NCBI GenBank assembly: GCA_031367715.1
Contig: JANLQJ010000077.1
Coordinates: forward strand, 17,920-81,919
Reading direction: 5' to 3'
DNA: 64,000 nucleotides
DNA from: JANYHF01 sp031367715
GTDB taxonomy: Bacteria > Pseudomonadota > Alphaproteobacteria > Rhizobiales > Hyphomicrobiaceae
The notes under the pieces were generated by a model. It worked only from the letters and a program-made list of their open reading frames with translations. It ran no database searches and was not told where the DNA came from. The position numbers were made by a program, and so were the translations under genes. Position 1 is the stretch's first letter. Each line of letters begins with the position of its first letter. Positions 1 through 8,748 of this stretch are shown one piece after another.

Positions 1-2
1 CG

Positions 3-119
3 CCGACCGCCGGCAACCCTATCCGACCGCAAGCGACACCTTCTGACGACCCCTGGACCGCCTGGCACCGTCGCTCTATACCGCTCCGACCACCTTTAAC
101 GGATGCCCGTTCACCATGA
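3..119 (+). CDS. possible 3' end of an upstream gene
   Basis: This frame is open from the window edge to a TGA at 117-119 that overlaps the miaB ATG (116-118) in an ATGA arrangement, as in translationally coupled genes. The encoded tail is rich in Pro and Arg. In related genomes an acyltransferase or regulator gene often precedes miaB, but nothing in this fragment identifies a family. Another frame is open to about position 102, so the choice of frame is uncertain. Confidence 0.3.
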   Translation, partial: PTAGNPIRPQATPSDDPWTAWHRRSIPLRPPLTDARSP

Positions 120-1492
120 GTCTGCCCCTTCCCGAACCCGCCGCGCCGGCCGCCAAAAAGCTGTTCGTTAAGACCTATGGCTGCCAGATGAATGTCTACG
201 ATTCCGAACGCATCGAGGACGCCATGCGACCGCTCGGCTATCGCGCCGTAGCAACGCCCGGCGAGGCGGATTTGATGGTCCTCAACACCTGCCATATCCG
301 CGAAAAAGCGGCCGATAAGGTGTATTCGGAGCTTGGCCGCTTGAACGAGATCAAGCTGGCACGAGCGGCGGCCGGGGACGCGGTGCAGATCGCCGTCGCG
401 GGCTGCGTGGCGCAGGCCGAGGGGCCGGAAATGCTGCGCCGGCAGCCGGGTGTCGATCTGGTGATCGGCCCACAGAACTATCACCGCATGCCGGAGCTGT
501 TGGCTCGGGTGGGACGGGACAGACACAGCCTGATCGATACCGATTTTGCGGTCGAATCGAAGTTCGACAACCTGCCCAGGCGAGCGACTGCAGGACGCGG
601 GCCGAGCGCCTTCCTCACCGTGCAGGAAGGCTGCGATAAATTCTGTACCTTCTGCGTTGTTCCGTATACGCGTGGCGGCGAGACGTCGCGGCCGGCCGCG
701 ACAATTATCGAGGAAGCACAACAGCTTATCGACGATGGCGTGCGCGAGTTGACGCTGCTGGGGCAGAATGTGAATGCCTATCATGGCACTGGCACGGATG
801 GCCTCGACTGGGGTCTGGCACGGCTCATCGAGGGGCTGGCGGCGATCGATGGCATCATGCGCATCCGCTACATGACCAGCCATCCGCGCGACATGGACGC
901 GGCGCTGATTGCCGCGCATCGCGACAATGACAAGCTGATGCCGTTTCTGCATTTGCCGTTCCAGTCCGGGTCCGATCGGATTCTTGCTGCCATGAACCGC
1001 AAGCATACCAGCGCGGACTATCTGCGGCTGATCGAGCGTGTACGGATTGCGCGGCCCGACATCGCTCTGTCGACCGACGTGATCGTTGGCTTTCCCGGCG
1101 AGAGCGAAGCAGATTTCGAAGCAACCCTCGGGCTCATCGCCAAGGTCGGTTACGCCATGGCCTACAGCTTCAAATACAGCCCCCGACCGGGCACTCCAGC
1201 CGAGGGCATGGCCGGCCAGATCGCCGAGGAGGTCAAGACCGCGCGGCTGGCGCGCCTGCAGGCGCTGCTGGTGGAGCAGCAGCAGGCATTCAGCGCCGCC
1301 TGCATCGGCCGCACCCTGCCGGTGCTGTTCGAGAAAAACGGCCGCAATCCTGGCCAACTGATTGGCCGCTCGCCCTACCTCCAGTCAGTCCACGCCAAGG
1401 CCGATTCGAGCCTGATTGGCCAGATCGTTCCGGTTCATGTAAAGTCATCCGGCATGAATAGTCTCGGTGGCGAGATCGTTTCAATTAATTGA
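116..1492 (+). CDS. miaB: tRNA-2-methylthio-N6-dimethylallyladenosine synthase MiaB
   Basis: Radical-SAM methylthiotransferase that adds the 2-methylthio group to i6A37 in tRNAs reading UNN codons. The 458-residue length is normal. The N-terminal UPF0004 domain has its three cluster cysteines at C23 (YGCQMN), C59 (NTCHIR) and C97 (AGCVAQ). The radical-SAM CxxxCxxC motif is C173/C177/C180, and a TRAM domain ends the protein. It is the first complete gene of the plus-strand run miaB-phoH-ybeY-corC-lnt, a conserved order in Hyphomicrobiales that groups RNA maturation with envelope genes. The 3' end lies 21 bases before the phoH start. Confidence 0.97.
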   Translation: MSLPLPEPAAPAAKKLFVKTYGCQMNVYDSERIEDAMRPLGYRAVATPGEADLMVLNTCHIREKAADKVYSELGRLNEIKLARAAAGDAVQIAVAGCVAQAEGPEMLRRQPGVDLVIGPQNYHRMPELLARVGRDRHSLIDTDFAVESKFDNLPRRATAGRGPSAFLTVQEGCDKFCTFCVVPYTRGGETSRPAATIIEEAQQLIDDGVRELTLLGQNVNAYHGTGTDGLDWGLARLIEGLAAIDGIMRIRYMTSHPRDMDAALIAAHRDNDKLMPFLHLPFQSGSDRILAAMNRKHTSADYLRLIERVRIARPDIALSTDVIVGFPGESEADFEATLGLIAKVGYAMAYSFKYSPRPGTPAEGMAGQIAEEVKTARLARLQALLVEQQQAFSAACIGRTLPVLFEKNGRNPGQLIGRSPYLQSVHAKADSSLIGQIVPVHVKSSGMNSLGGEIVSIN

Positions 1493-1513
1493 TCAATAAC
1501 AAGGAGATAGCTC

Positions 1514-2563
1514 TTGGCAGGGACGAAAGGACCAAGTATTTCGGCGCCGGGAAACCGGGGCAAGCCTTCAAAGCCAGAGCGAAAACTGACGATACCTTTT
1601 GAGAGCAATGCGCTCGCCGCCGTGCTGTTCGGCGAGTTCGACGCCAACCTCGCCGTGCTCGAAGCCAGACTCGGCGTCGAAGCCGTCGCGCATGGCAATC
1701 TGCTCAGCCTCAGCGGCCCGGAAGACGCCTGCGACATCGCCCGCAAGGTGCTGGAAGATTTATACGCCCGGGCGCAAAAAGGCTTGCCGGTCGTGCCCGC
1801 CGATGTGGAAGGCGCCATCCGGCATGCGGGTGCGCACGCTGAGGCGGGCACCGGCAGGGAGCCAGGCAAAGGCACGGGCGTTGCCCCCGGTAACAGCAGC
1901 GGCAAGGGTGAAATCCGCACACGCCGCAAGCTGGTCGCCGCGCGCACGCAGATGCAGAGTGCCTATATCAAGGCGCTGGAGCAGAAGGACCTTGTGCTCG
2001 CCTCGGGCCCGGCCGGCACCGGCAAGACTTACATTGCGGTGGCCTATGCCGCGCAGTGCTGGGAGCGCGGCATGATCGAGCGGCTGATCCTGTCGCGGCC
2101 GGCGGTGGAAGCGGGCGAGCGGCTCGGTTTCCTGCCGGGTGATATGCGCGACAAGGTGGACCCGTATTTGCGCCCGCTTTACGATGCGCTCTACGACGTG
2201 CTGCCGCCCGAAAAGGTCGAGCGCGGACTCGAGACCGGCGAGATTGAGATCGCGCCGCTCGCTTTCATGCGTGGACGGACATTGTCGAACGCGTTCGTCA
2301 TTCTTGACGAGGCGCAGAATACCACCAGTATGCAGATGAAAATGTTCCTGACCCGGCTAGGCGAAGGTTCGCACATGGTGGTGACTGGCGATCCGACCCA
2401 GGTGGATCTGCCCAAGGGTCAGATCTCAGGTCTGTCAGAGGCGCTCAAGCTCTTGAAAGATATCGATGATATCGCCACCATCACCTTTACCAGGGGCGAT
2501 GTCGTCAGGCGCGAGCTGGTGGCCAAGATCGTCGCTGCTTACGAAGATGCGAGCGAATCCTGA
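1514..2563 (+). CDS. PhoH-like ATPase (YbeZ family)
   Basis: Cytoplasmic P-loop ATPase of the PhoH/YbeZ family, functionally linked to YbeY and RNA metabolism. A Walker A motif (GPAGTGKTY) sits near residue 167 and a Walker B-like VILDEAQN near residue 262. The start is TTG at 1514, chosen because a strong AAGGAG ribosome site (1501-1506) lies seven bases upstream and no ATG fits. The 349 residues match the family. The stop overlaps the ybeY start (TGATG), so translation is probably coupled. The exact biochemical role is poorly known even in model organisms. Confidence 0.93.
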   Translation: MAGTKGPSISAPGNRGKPSKPERKLTIPFESNALAAVLFGEFDANLAVLEARLGVEAVAHGNLLSLSGPEDACDIARKVLEDLYARAQKGLPVVPADVEGAIRHAGAHAEAGTGREPGKGTGVAPGNSSGKGEIRTRRKLVAARTQMQSAYIKALEQKDLVLASGPAGTGKTYIAVAYAAQCWERGMIERLILSRPAVEAGERLGFLPGDMRDKVDPYLRPLYDALYDVLPPEKVERGLETGEIEIAPLAFMRGRTLSNAFVILDEAQNTTSMQMKMFLTRLGEGSHMVVTGDPTQVDLPKGQISGLSEALKLLKDIDDIATITFTRGDVVRRELVAKIVAAYEDASES

Positions 2564-3141
2564 TGCCATCCGGGCCGCCGAGACAAAACCGTCCGCGCCA
2601 ACCGCTGCTGCCGGCTCCGCTGCGGGTCGAACTGGTGGTGACCGACGAGCGCTGGAACAAGGTGCCGGATTTGCACCGCATTGCGGGGCTGGCGGCGGCA
2701 GCCTACGCGCAGCTGGCGGTTGAACATGACCCGCGCGAGGTAGTCATAGCGCTCGGCACGGACGACGAGGTGCGCGAGCTGAACCGCACCTATCGCGGCA
2801 AGGACCGGCCGACCAACGTCCTGTCCTTTCCCGCGGCCGGATCGCCGGATGATGGGCTGCTCGGCGATGTCATTCTGGCCTATGAAACCTGCGCCGAGGA
2901 GGCTGACCAGCACGGCATCCCGATGTCCGATCACGCTTGCCATCTGGCGCTGCATGGCGTCCTTCACCTGCTCGGCCAGGATCACGAGGGGGATGCCGAG
3001 GCCGAGGCGATGGAGCAGCTGGAAACCCGGCTGCTGGCTAGCATCAACATTGCCGACCCCCATAGCGGCGAAATCTTGGACGAAGCTCTCAACGAGTATT
3101 TTGACGATACCGATGACGAACCAGGACCATCTCGAGACTGA
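2563..3141 (+). CDS. ybeY: endoribonuclease YbeY (rRNA maturation factor)
   Basis: Metal-dependent endoribonuclease acting in 16S rRNA 3'-end maturation and ribosome quality control. The UPF0054 zinc motif is intact: three His in HGVLHLLGQDH (about residues 129-139), preceded by the N-terminal fold with the conserved RGKDRPTNVLSFP stretch. Length 192 residues is slightly long for the family because of a C-terminal acidic tail. It overlaps phoH by one base and the following corC-like gene by 29 bases, indicating a tightly packed operon. Confidence 0.95.
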   Translation: MPSGPPRQNRPRQPLLPAPLRVELVVTDERWNKVPDLHRIAGLAAAAYAQLAVEHDPREVVIALGTDDEVRELNRTYRGKDRPTNVLSFPAAGSPDDGLLGDVILAYETCAEEADQHGIPMSDHACHLALHGVLHLLGQDHEGDAEAEAMEQLETRLLASINIADPHSGEILDEALNEYFDDTDDEPGPSRD

Positions 3142-4138
3142 TCTTCCGTTAGCCCGCAACGAACCGGCAAGCGGCGCCACTTGGCTGGCCCGCCTGCGCG
3201 AGCGGCTGGGCTTCCAAGATGCCGACAAGCGCGCCATCCGCGACGTGCTGGACAAGGCGCTGCGCGAGGAGGGCCAGGGCGGCCAGGTGTTGGCGCCGCA
3301 ACAGCGCGACATGTTGCTGCGCATCCTGCGCTTTGGCGAGCTGCGCGTACTCGACGTCATGGTGCCGCGCGCCGACATCAACGCCGTCGATGAGCAGGCG
3401 CCGTTGTCCGAGCTGGTGCAGGTGTTTCAGCAGGCCGGCCATTCGCGTATCCCACTGTTCCGCGAGACGCTCGATGACCTGCGCGGCATGGTGCACATCA
3501 AGGATCTGGTCGGCTGGCTGGTCGAGCAATCGAGCACCGGGCCGATCGCGGCGGCCGCGGCAGCCCATGCCGAAACGCCAATGCATTTTGCCAGCATCGA
3601 TCTGACGCGGGCCGATCTCAGCCAGCAAATTCTTGCAACCAAAATACGCCGCCAGGTGCTCTATGTGCCACCCTCGATGCCGGCGCTGAACCTGTTCCTG
3701 CGTATGCAGTCGACACGCGTGCATCTGGCCATGGTGGTCGATGAATATGGCGGTACCGACGGGCTGGTTTCGATCGAAGATCTGGTCGAGCAGATCGTCG
3801 GCGAGATCGAGGACGAGCATGACGACGAGGAAGATTTGGTGCAGGGCGATGCCGAGAACGGTTTCATCGCGCTTGCCCGCACGCCGATCAGCGATCTCGA
3901 ATCCCGCGTCGGTTTCAAGCTGGTGACCGATCCTCAGGAGGCTGAGGATTTCGATACCCTCGGCGGCCTGGTGGTGGCACTGATCGGCCGCGTGCCGGTG
4001 CGTGGCGAGCTGATCCATCACCCTTCCGGCCTCGAGTTCGAGATCCTCGATGCCGACCCGCGGCGGATCAAGAAGCTGCGCATCCATCGCGCCCATCCGG
4101 GCACCATCGTAACCGACGGCTCGGCCGAGAATATCTAA
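3113..4138 (+). CDS. CorC/HlyC-family CBS-domain protein
   Basis: Predicted transporter-associated protein of the CorC/TlyC group: tandem CBS domains (roughly residues 65-195, with VMVPRADINAVD at the start) followed by a CorC_HlyC FAD-like C-terminal domain (VDEYGGTDGLVSIEDLVEQIVG, then PVRGELI). It lacks the N-terminal DUF21 membrane domain, so it resembles the short E. coli CorC type linked to Mg/Co efflux. The ATG at 3113 is inside the ybeY 3' end; a longer open frame begins at 2849 but the conserved part starts here. 341 residues. It lies between ybeY and lnt, a widespread order. Confidence 0.9.
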   Translation: MTNQDHLETDLPLARNEPASGATWLARLRERLGFQDADKRAIRDVLDKALREEGQGGQVLAPQQRDMLLRILRFGELRVLDVMVPRADINAVDEQAPLSELVQVFQQAGHSRIPLFRETLDDLRGMVHIKDLVGWLVEQSSTGPIAAAAAAHAETPMHFASIDLTRADLSQQILATKIRRQVLYVPPSMPALNLFLRMQSTRVHLAMVVDEYGGTDGLVSIEDLVEQIVGEIEDEHDDEEDLVQGDAENGFIALARTPISDLESRVGFKLVTDPQEAEDFDTLGGLVVALIGRVPVRGELIHHPSGLEFEILDADPRRIKKLRIHRAHPGTIVTDGSAENI

Positions 4139-4158
4139 ATGCAGGCGGGCCGGGGGTT

Positions 4159-5784
4159 GTGATTCAAAGCCATCTGAACTGGTTTCAGCGCCTTGTCGGC
4201 TGGCGCCGATGGGCGGCCGCCGGTGGGCTCGGCGCGATTTCGGTGCTGGCCATGCCACCGTTTTCGCTCTGGCCCATGCTATTTTTCACCTTTCCGGGAC
4301 TGGTGCTTCTGCTGGATGGTGCAGCCGAGGTCACTGTTGGCTGGCGGCGGTCGCGCGCCGCGGCGGCCATCGGCTGGTGGTTCGGCTTTGGCTATCTGGT
4401 GCTTGGCCTGTACTGGATTGGTGGTGCCTTTTTGGTGCAGGCCGACAAGTTCGCCATCCTGATGCCGTTCGCCATCACGGGGCTGCCGGCCTATCTCGCC
4501 TGCTATTACGCATTGGCAACCGCCCTTGCCGGCTTGGTCTGGAGCAAGGAACCAACGCGAATACTGGCGCTGGCGCTCGCCTTCGCAGCCGGGGAATGGC
4601 TGCGCGGGCACTGGTTCACCGGCTTTCCCTGGAATGCCGTCGGCTATGGCCTGACGCAGAACGATGCGCTGGCGCAGAGCGCCTCGCTGCTCGGCGTCAC
4701 CGGGCTGTCGCTGTGGGCCGTGCTGATTTTCGCATCGCCTGTGTTGCTGATCAGCGAACCGCGCAGGCTACGTCGCTGGCTGTGGCCAGGCTGCGCGCTT
4801 GGCCTGTTGCTGACCGGTTTTCTGTGGGGCCAATGGCGGCTGTCGCAGGCCGAGCCGGCCAACCTCGCTGCCGTGACCGTGCGGCTGGTGCAGCCGAATA
4901 CGCCGGAGGCCGAGAAATTCGAGGCTGCCAGCCAGCGCCGCATCTTCGATCGCATGCTGGATTTGAGCCGGCGCGATGCTACCGGCAAAATCGACGAACT
5001 CGCCGGCACAAAACTGGTGATCTGGCCCGAGGAGCCGCTGAATTTTCTGTTGCTGCAAACACCCCAGGCCCTGACCGAGATTGGTGCGCTGCTGGCGGGA
5101 CGTGCGACACTCATCACCGGCGCGATACGGTCCGAGCCCGATGTCAGATCAACGGCACATCCGCCCCAGATGCGCTTTCTCAACAGCCTCGCGGTCATCG
5201 ATCCTGCCGGCAAGCCCGGCGCCATCTATGATAAGATCCACTTGGTGCCGTTCGGCGAGTATCTGCCTTATGAAAGCATTCTCAATTTGTTCGGCCTCGA
5301 GAACTTGACCCGTACCGCTGGCGGCATGGCGCAGGGGACCAATCGGCGTGAATTGAAAGCCGCCGGCATTCCTGACCTGAGCCCGCTGATCTGTTACGAA
5401 ACGATTTTTCCCGGCGAAACCGTCGATCCGGGCAACCGTCCGGCCTGGCTGCTCAATGTCACCAACGATGCCTGGTTCGGCGAGCAGACTGGTCCCTACC
5501 AGCATTTCCATCAGGCCCGGATACGTGCCATTGAGGAGGGGCTGCCGCTGGTGCGCGTGGCGATAACGGGGATTTCCGCGATTGTCGATGCGCGCGGCCG
5601 GGTGCTGCAACAGCTGCCTTTGTTGACGGCAGGTGTCATCGACGGTGTCCTGCCAGAGCCACTACCCGCCACGCTCTATGCCCGCTATGGTGATGGAATG
5701 CTGTTGGCCGAGTTGCTGATCGGCTTGGCACTGCTGGCGCTATTTATGCTGCGTCGTCGTGTACGAACTGCGAAGTCCACTTGA
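4159..5784 (+). CDS. lnt: apolipoprotein N-acyltransferase Lnt
   Basis: Inner-membrane enzyme that adds the third acyl chain to apolipoproteins. The N-terminal half has about six hydrophobic segments, and the C-terminal half is a nitrilase-fold domain with the Glu (WPEEPLNF, about residue 291), Lys (IYDKIHLVPFGEYLPYE, about 359) and Cys (LICYETIFPG, about 412) catalytic triad. A further membrane helix closes the protein. The start is GTG at 4159 behind a G-rich stretch. 541 residues, normal for alphaproteobacteria. Confidence 0.96.
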   Translation: MIQSHLNWFQRLVGWRRWAAAGGLGAISVLAMPPFSLWPMLFFTFPGLVLLLDGAAEVTVGWRRSRAAAAIGWWFGFGYLVLGLYWIGGAFLVQADKFAILMPFAITGLPAYLACYYALATALAGLVWSKEPTRILALALAFAAGEWLRGHWFTGFPWNAVGYGLTQNDALAQSASLLGVTGLSLWAVLIFASPVLLISEPRRLRRWLWPGCALGLLLTGFLWGQWRLSQAEPANLAAVTVRLVQPNTPEAEKFEAASQRRIFDRMLDLSRRDATGKIDELAGTKLVIWPEEPLNFLLLQTPQALTEIGALLAGRATLITGAIRSEPDVRSTAHPPQMRFLNSLAVIDPAGKPGAIYDKIHLVPFGEYLPYESILNLFGLENLTRTAGGMAQGTNRRELKAAGIPDLSPLICYETIFPGETVDPGNRPAWLLNVTNDAWFGEQTGPYQHFHQARIRAIEEGLPLVRVAITGISAIVDARGRVLQQLPLLTAGVIDGVLPEPLPATLYARYGDGMLLAELLIGLALLALFMLRRRVRTAKST

Positions 5785-5866
5785 TTGATACCGAATATGA
5801 TGGATAAACGACCATCCGTAAAATGAGGATCGCCGGCGGGGGCAGCATTGAATTCGGAGACCGGTT

Positions 5867-6322
5867 GTGGCTGACGATGAGCTGAAGGTGCTGGACGAGG
5901 AGTCGCAAGGCAGCAAACGCGCCAATGCAGTCGACCTGCAGATCGGCAACCGGGTGCGCTTGCGCCGCATGCTGGTCGGCATTAGCCAGGAGCGCCTGGG
6001 CGAACTGCTGAAGATCACCTTCCAACAGATCCAGAAGTACGAGCGTGGCACCAACCGGATCAGCGCCAGCCGGCTCATGCACATTGCCAAAGTGCTCGGC
6101 GTGACGATCAACTATTTCTACGATGCGTTGCAGCTGGCCGACGAGCCGATCGAAACGCCCGGTTTTGCCGAGCACTCGAGCGAAGAAGCCGAGATGCTGA
6201 CATTTCTTGGCACGCGCGAGGGTATCGAGCTGAACCGCGCTTTCCAGCGCATCGCCGATCCCGCCAAACGCCGCGCCGTGGTCGAACTGGTGCGCACTAT
6301 GGCTGGCGAAAAGGCTGGCTGA
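5867..6322 (+). CDS. XRE-family HTH regulator, PraR-like
   Basis: Small cytoplasmic DNA-binding protein of 151 residues. A Cro/CI-type helix-turn-helix spans about residues 25-80 (NRVRLRRMLVGISQERLGELLK, then QQIQKYERGTNRIS). The position between lnt and metK matches the place where PraR/PhrR-like regulators of rhizobia are found; PraR represses quorum-sensing and attachment genes there. That assignment is from context and general similarity, not from an alignment. The start is GTG at 5867. A short inverted repeat (GATGG-N8-CCATC, 5799-5816) lies in the upstream gap and might be an operator. Confidence 0.85.
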   Translation: MADDELKVLDEESQGSKRANAVDLQIGNRVRLRRMLVGISQERLGELLKITFQQIQKYERGTNRISASRLMHIAKVLGVTINYFYDALQLADEPIETPGFAEHSSEEAEMLTFLGTREGIELNRAFQRIADPAKRRAVVELVRTMAGEKAG

Positions 6323-6445
6323 GCGCTGCTGCGCAATGCCGATAGTGTCGCGCTGCCTTGACCGTAGGGGCCCGAGGTTGCAAAAGGTCCGACAGTACGC
6401 CCAGCTGATGGGCCGTCGCCTGCCACCATCGAGGAGCCGTCGGAA

Positions 6446-7720
6446 ATGACACGCAAATCCTATCTGTTCACCAGCGAGTCCGTGTCCGAGGGGCATCCAG
6501 ACAAGGTCTGCGACCAGATCTCCGACGCCATTCTCGATGCCTTCATCGCCAATGACGTGAAGCTTGGCATCGCCGATCAGAGCCTCGTCAACACGCGGCT
6601 AGGCTGCGAGACGCTGGCCACCACCAACAAGGTTGTGATCGCTGGCGAGGGCCGTGGCCAAGCCCCGCTGTTCCACAAGTATCACGGTTGCGCCGTGGTT
6701 AATCGTGAGTTGATCGGCCAGATCGCCCGCGATGTCATCAAGGACATCGGTTACAACCAGGACGGCTTTTCGTTTGCGGGCGCCGACATCGAAGTGCTGT
6801 TGCACGGCCAGTCGCCCGACATCGCCATGGGCGTCGACGCCAAAAAGGGCAAGGACGGCGAGCAGGAAGGGGCCGGCGACCAAGGCATGATGTTCGGCTT
6901 CGCCTGCACCGAGAGCGAAGTCTACGAGAAGAATTCGTTCATGCCGGCGCCGATCTATTTCGCGCACAAGGTACTGAAGGTGCTGTCGGACAAGCGCCGC
7001 AGCAAGGCGCTGCCCGATCTGCAGCCAGACGCCAAGAGCCAAGTCACGATTCGCTACGAGAACGGCGTGCCGGTCGGCTGCACCAAGGTGGTGGTGTCGA
7101 CACAGCATAACCGGGCGACCCGCAACGGCCAGGACTACACGCCCGAGATGGTCAAGGACATGATCGGCGATGCGGTCACCTCGGCGCTACCCAAGGGCTG
7201 GATGCCTAAGAACGGGGCCGATTTCCTGGTCAACCCGACCGGCAACTTCGTGGTTGGCGGCCCCGATGGCGACTGCGGCCTGACCGGGCGCAAGATCATC
7301 GTCGATACCTACGGCGGCTATGCCCCGCACGGCGGCGGTGCGTTCTCGGGCAAGGACCCGACCAAGGTGGACCGCTCGGCGGCATACGCCGCGCGCTACC
7401 TGGCCAAAAACGTGGTGGCTGCTGGCTTGGCGACCCGTTGCATGATCCAGGTTGCCTATGCGATCGGCGTGGCCGAGCCGATGTCGCTGTTGGTCGACAC
7501 GCAAGGCACCGGCAAGGTGCCAGATCAGCGGCTGGAAGAGGTGCTGACGGAACTGTTCCCGCTGCGCCCGACCAATATTCGCAAGCGCCTTCATCTCACC
7601 CTGCCGATCTATCGGCGCACAGCGGCCTACGGCCATTTCGGCCGCGCGCCGGAAGCCGACGGTGGATTCTCGTGGGAGCGGACAGATCTTGCGGCAGAGA
7701 TCCTCAAGCTCGCCAGCTAG
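6446..7720 (+). CDS. metK: S-adenosylmethionine synthase MetK
   Basis: Makes S-adenosylmethionine from methionine and ATP; feeds the methyltransferases MiaB and TrmB encoded nearby. Diagnostic motifs are all present: GHPDKVCDQISD near residue 14, GAGDQGMMFGFA near 148, and the P-loop-like GGGAFSGKDPTKVDRS near 296. The 424-residue length fits the alphaproteobacterial branch, which carries extra insertions relative to E. coli. A GAGGAG ribosome site lies upstream of the ATG. I saw no convincing SAM riboswitch in the 123-base gap before it. Confidence 0.97.
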   Translation: MTRKSYLFTSESVSEGHPDKVCDQISDAILDAFIANDVKLGIADQSLVNTRLGCETLATTNKVVIAGEGRGQAPLFHKYHGCAVVNRELIGQIARDVIKDIGYNQDGFSFAGADIEVLLHGQSPDIAMGVDAKKGKDGEQEGAGDQGMMFGFACTESEVYEKNSFMPAPIYFAHKVLKVLSDKRRSKALPDLQPDAKSQVTIRYENGVPVGCTKVVVSTQHNRATRNGQDYTPEMVKDMIGDAVTSALPKGWMPKNGADFLVNPTGNFVVGGPDGDCGLTGRKIIVDTYGGYAPHGGGAFSGKDPTKVDRSAAYAARYLAKNVVAAGLATRCMIQVAYAIGVAEPMSLLVDTQGTGKVPDQRLEEVLTELFPLRPTNIRKRLHLTLPIYRRTAAYGHFGRAPEADGGFSWERTDLAAEILKLAS

Positions 7721-7746
7721 GCGGCAACCGGCAGCAGTATTCCAAC

Positions 7747-8451
7747 GTGACCGACGATACTTCGGAGCGCCCTGCGGCCCGCCATTTCTATGGCCGCCGC
7801 AAAGGTCATCCGCTGACCGGTACGCAGCAGGAGCGGATGGACCGACTGTTGCCGCAGTTGCGGCCGGACCCGACCAAAGCGGCACCGCAACCGCTCAGCC
7901 AGCTCTTCGGCCCCTCGCCCTGCGACGTCTGGCTGGAGATCGGCTTTGGCGGCGGCGAGCATCTGGCATGGCAGGCCGAGCACAATCCGGACGTCGGCCT
8001 GATCGGCGTCGAACCTTTCATCAACGGCATGGCGCAATTGCTCGGCCGTTGCGAGCCGCCCGGATTGCCCAACGTTCGGCTTTTTGACGACGAGGCGCAA
8101 ATTCTGCTCGACTGGCTGCCGCCCGCCTCGATCGCGCGCGCCTTCATCCTGTTTCCCGACCCCTGGCCCAAGCGCCGGCATCGCAAGCGCCGGTTGGTAT
8201 CGCCAAAGACCGTTGCCGCGCTCGCCCGGGTTATGATTCCAGGTGCCGAATTGCGGGTTGCCACCGACATCGCCGACTATGTGCGCACGACGCTGCTGGC
8301 GGTGACCGGCAGCGCCGAATTTGTCTGGCCGGCGCTGACCCCGGATGAGTGGCGGGTCCGCTCGCCTGACTGGCCATCGACTCGTTACGAGGCCAAGGCC
8401 GTCGCGGCCGGGCGGCAGTGTTACTATTTGCGCTTCCGACGGCGCGGATGA
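7747..8451 (+). CDS. trmB: tRNA (guanine-N7-)-methyltransferase TrmB
   Basis: SAM-dependent methyltransferase making m7G46 in the tRNA variable loop. The SAM-binding glycine loop LEIGFGGGEH is at residues 63-72 and the family signature FPDPWPKRRHRKRRLV lies near residue 138. The start is GTG at 7747, giving 234 residues, a normal length; the reading frame is open further upstream inside metK but that part is not conserved sequence. It lies 26 bases after metK, probably in the same transcript. Confidence 0.94.
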   Translation: MTDDTSERPAARHFYGRRKGHPLTGTQQERMDRLLPQLRPDPTKAAPQPLSQLFGPSPCDVWLEIGFGGGEHLAWQAEHNPDVGLIGVEPFINGMAQLLGRCEPPGLPNVRLFDDEAQILLDWLPPASIARAFILFPDPWPKRRHRKRRLVSPKTVAALARVMIPGAELRVATDIADYVRTTLLAVTGSAEFVWPALTPDEWRVRSPDWPSTRYEAKAVAAGRQCYYLRFRRRG

Positions 8452-8558
8452 TGGCGGATTTGCGGCGGGTTCGGAGCCCAAGACATAATCATTTGTATTT
8501 AAATTCAATGCGTTAGCCTCGAAACACCGGCGAGCTATGCAGCCTCGTCATTTTCCCA

Positions 8559-8587
8559 TTGCATGAAACGCTTAGGCTCCGTATATT
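8559..8587 (+). promoter_or_regulatory. candidate sigma-70 promoter of the rimP-nusA-infB operon
   Basis: TTGCAT (8559-8564) and TATATT (8582-8587) are separated by 17 bases. The -10 matches the consensus at five of six positions. It is placed so that transcription would begin near 8593 and run through the hairpin at 8617-8651 before rimP. Inferred by eye only. Confidence 0.45.
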
Positions 8588-8616
8588 GCTGTTGCTCATG
8601 ATCATCTCAACTTCGA

Positions 8617-8651
8617 GAGTGGGCCCTTTGGGGGGTCCGCTCTTTTTGTTT
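8617..8651 (+). terminator. intrinsic terminator-like hairpin in the rimP leader (possible attenuator)
   Basis: A ten-pair stem (8617-8626 with 8633-8642, including two G-U pairs) closes a six-base loop and runs into a U-rich tract (8643-8651, TTTTTGTTT). It lies about 100 bases before rimP and after a promoter candidate, so it may act as an attenuator rather than only ending the trmB transcript. Confidence 0.7.
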
Positions 8652-8669
8652 GGGGTGGCCGAATTGTTG

Positions 8670-8706
8670 GGGACCAGCGCTTCGGTAAGCCGGTCCCGCC
8701 GGGACC
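8670..8706 (+). ncRNA. mutually exclusive stems in the rimP leader
   Basis: Three six-base segments can pair in two ways: GGGACC (8670-8675) with GGTCCC (8692-8697), extended inside by GCTT/AAGC around a CGGT loop, or that same GGTCCC with a second GGGACC (8701-8706) across a three-base loop. Only one pairing can form at a time, which is the architecture of a switching leader RNA. No ligand or function is known to me. Confidence 0.4.
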
Positions 8707-8748
8707 AACTACAGGTCTCAGTGTCAGGCGAAAGCCTCGTTCGGTCGG

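Noticed and set aside
3149..4258. Minus-strand open frame of 369 codons opposite the CorC-like gene
   Set aside because: Shadow frame; CBS-domain motifs are on the plus strand.
6323..6445. SAM riboswitch upstream of metK
   Set aside because: I looked for SAM-II and SAM/SAH-type conserved cores and pseudoknot elements in the 123-base gap and found none.
8452..8616. Initiator tRNA gene before rimP, as in E. coli metY
   Set aside because: No cloverleaf and no GGTTCGAATCC-type T-arm are present.
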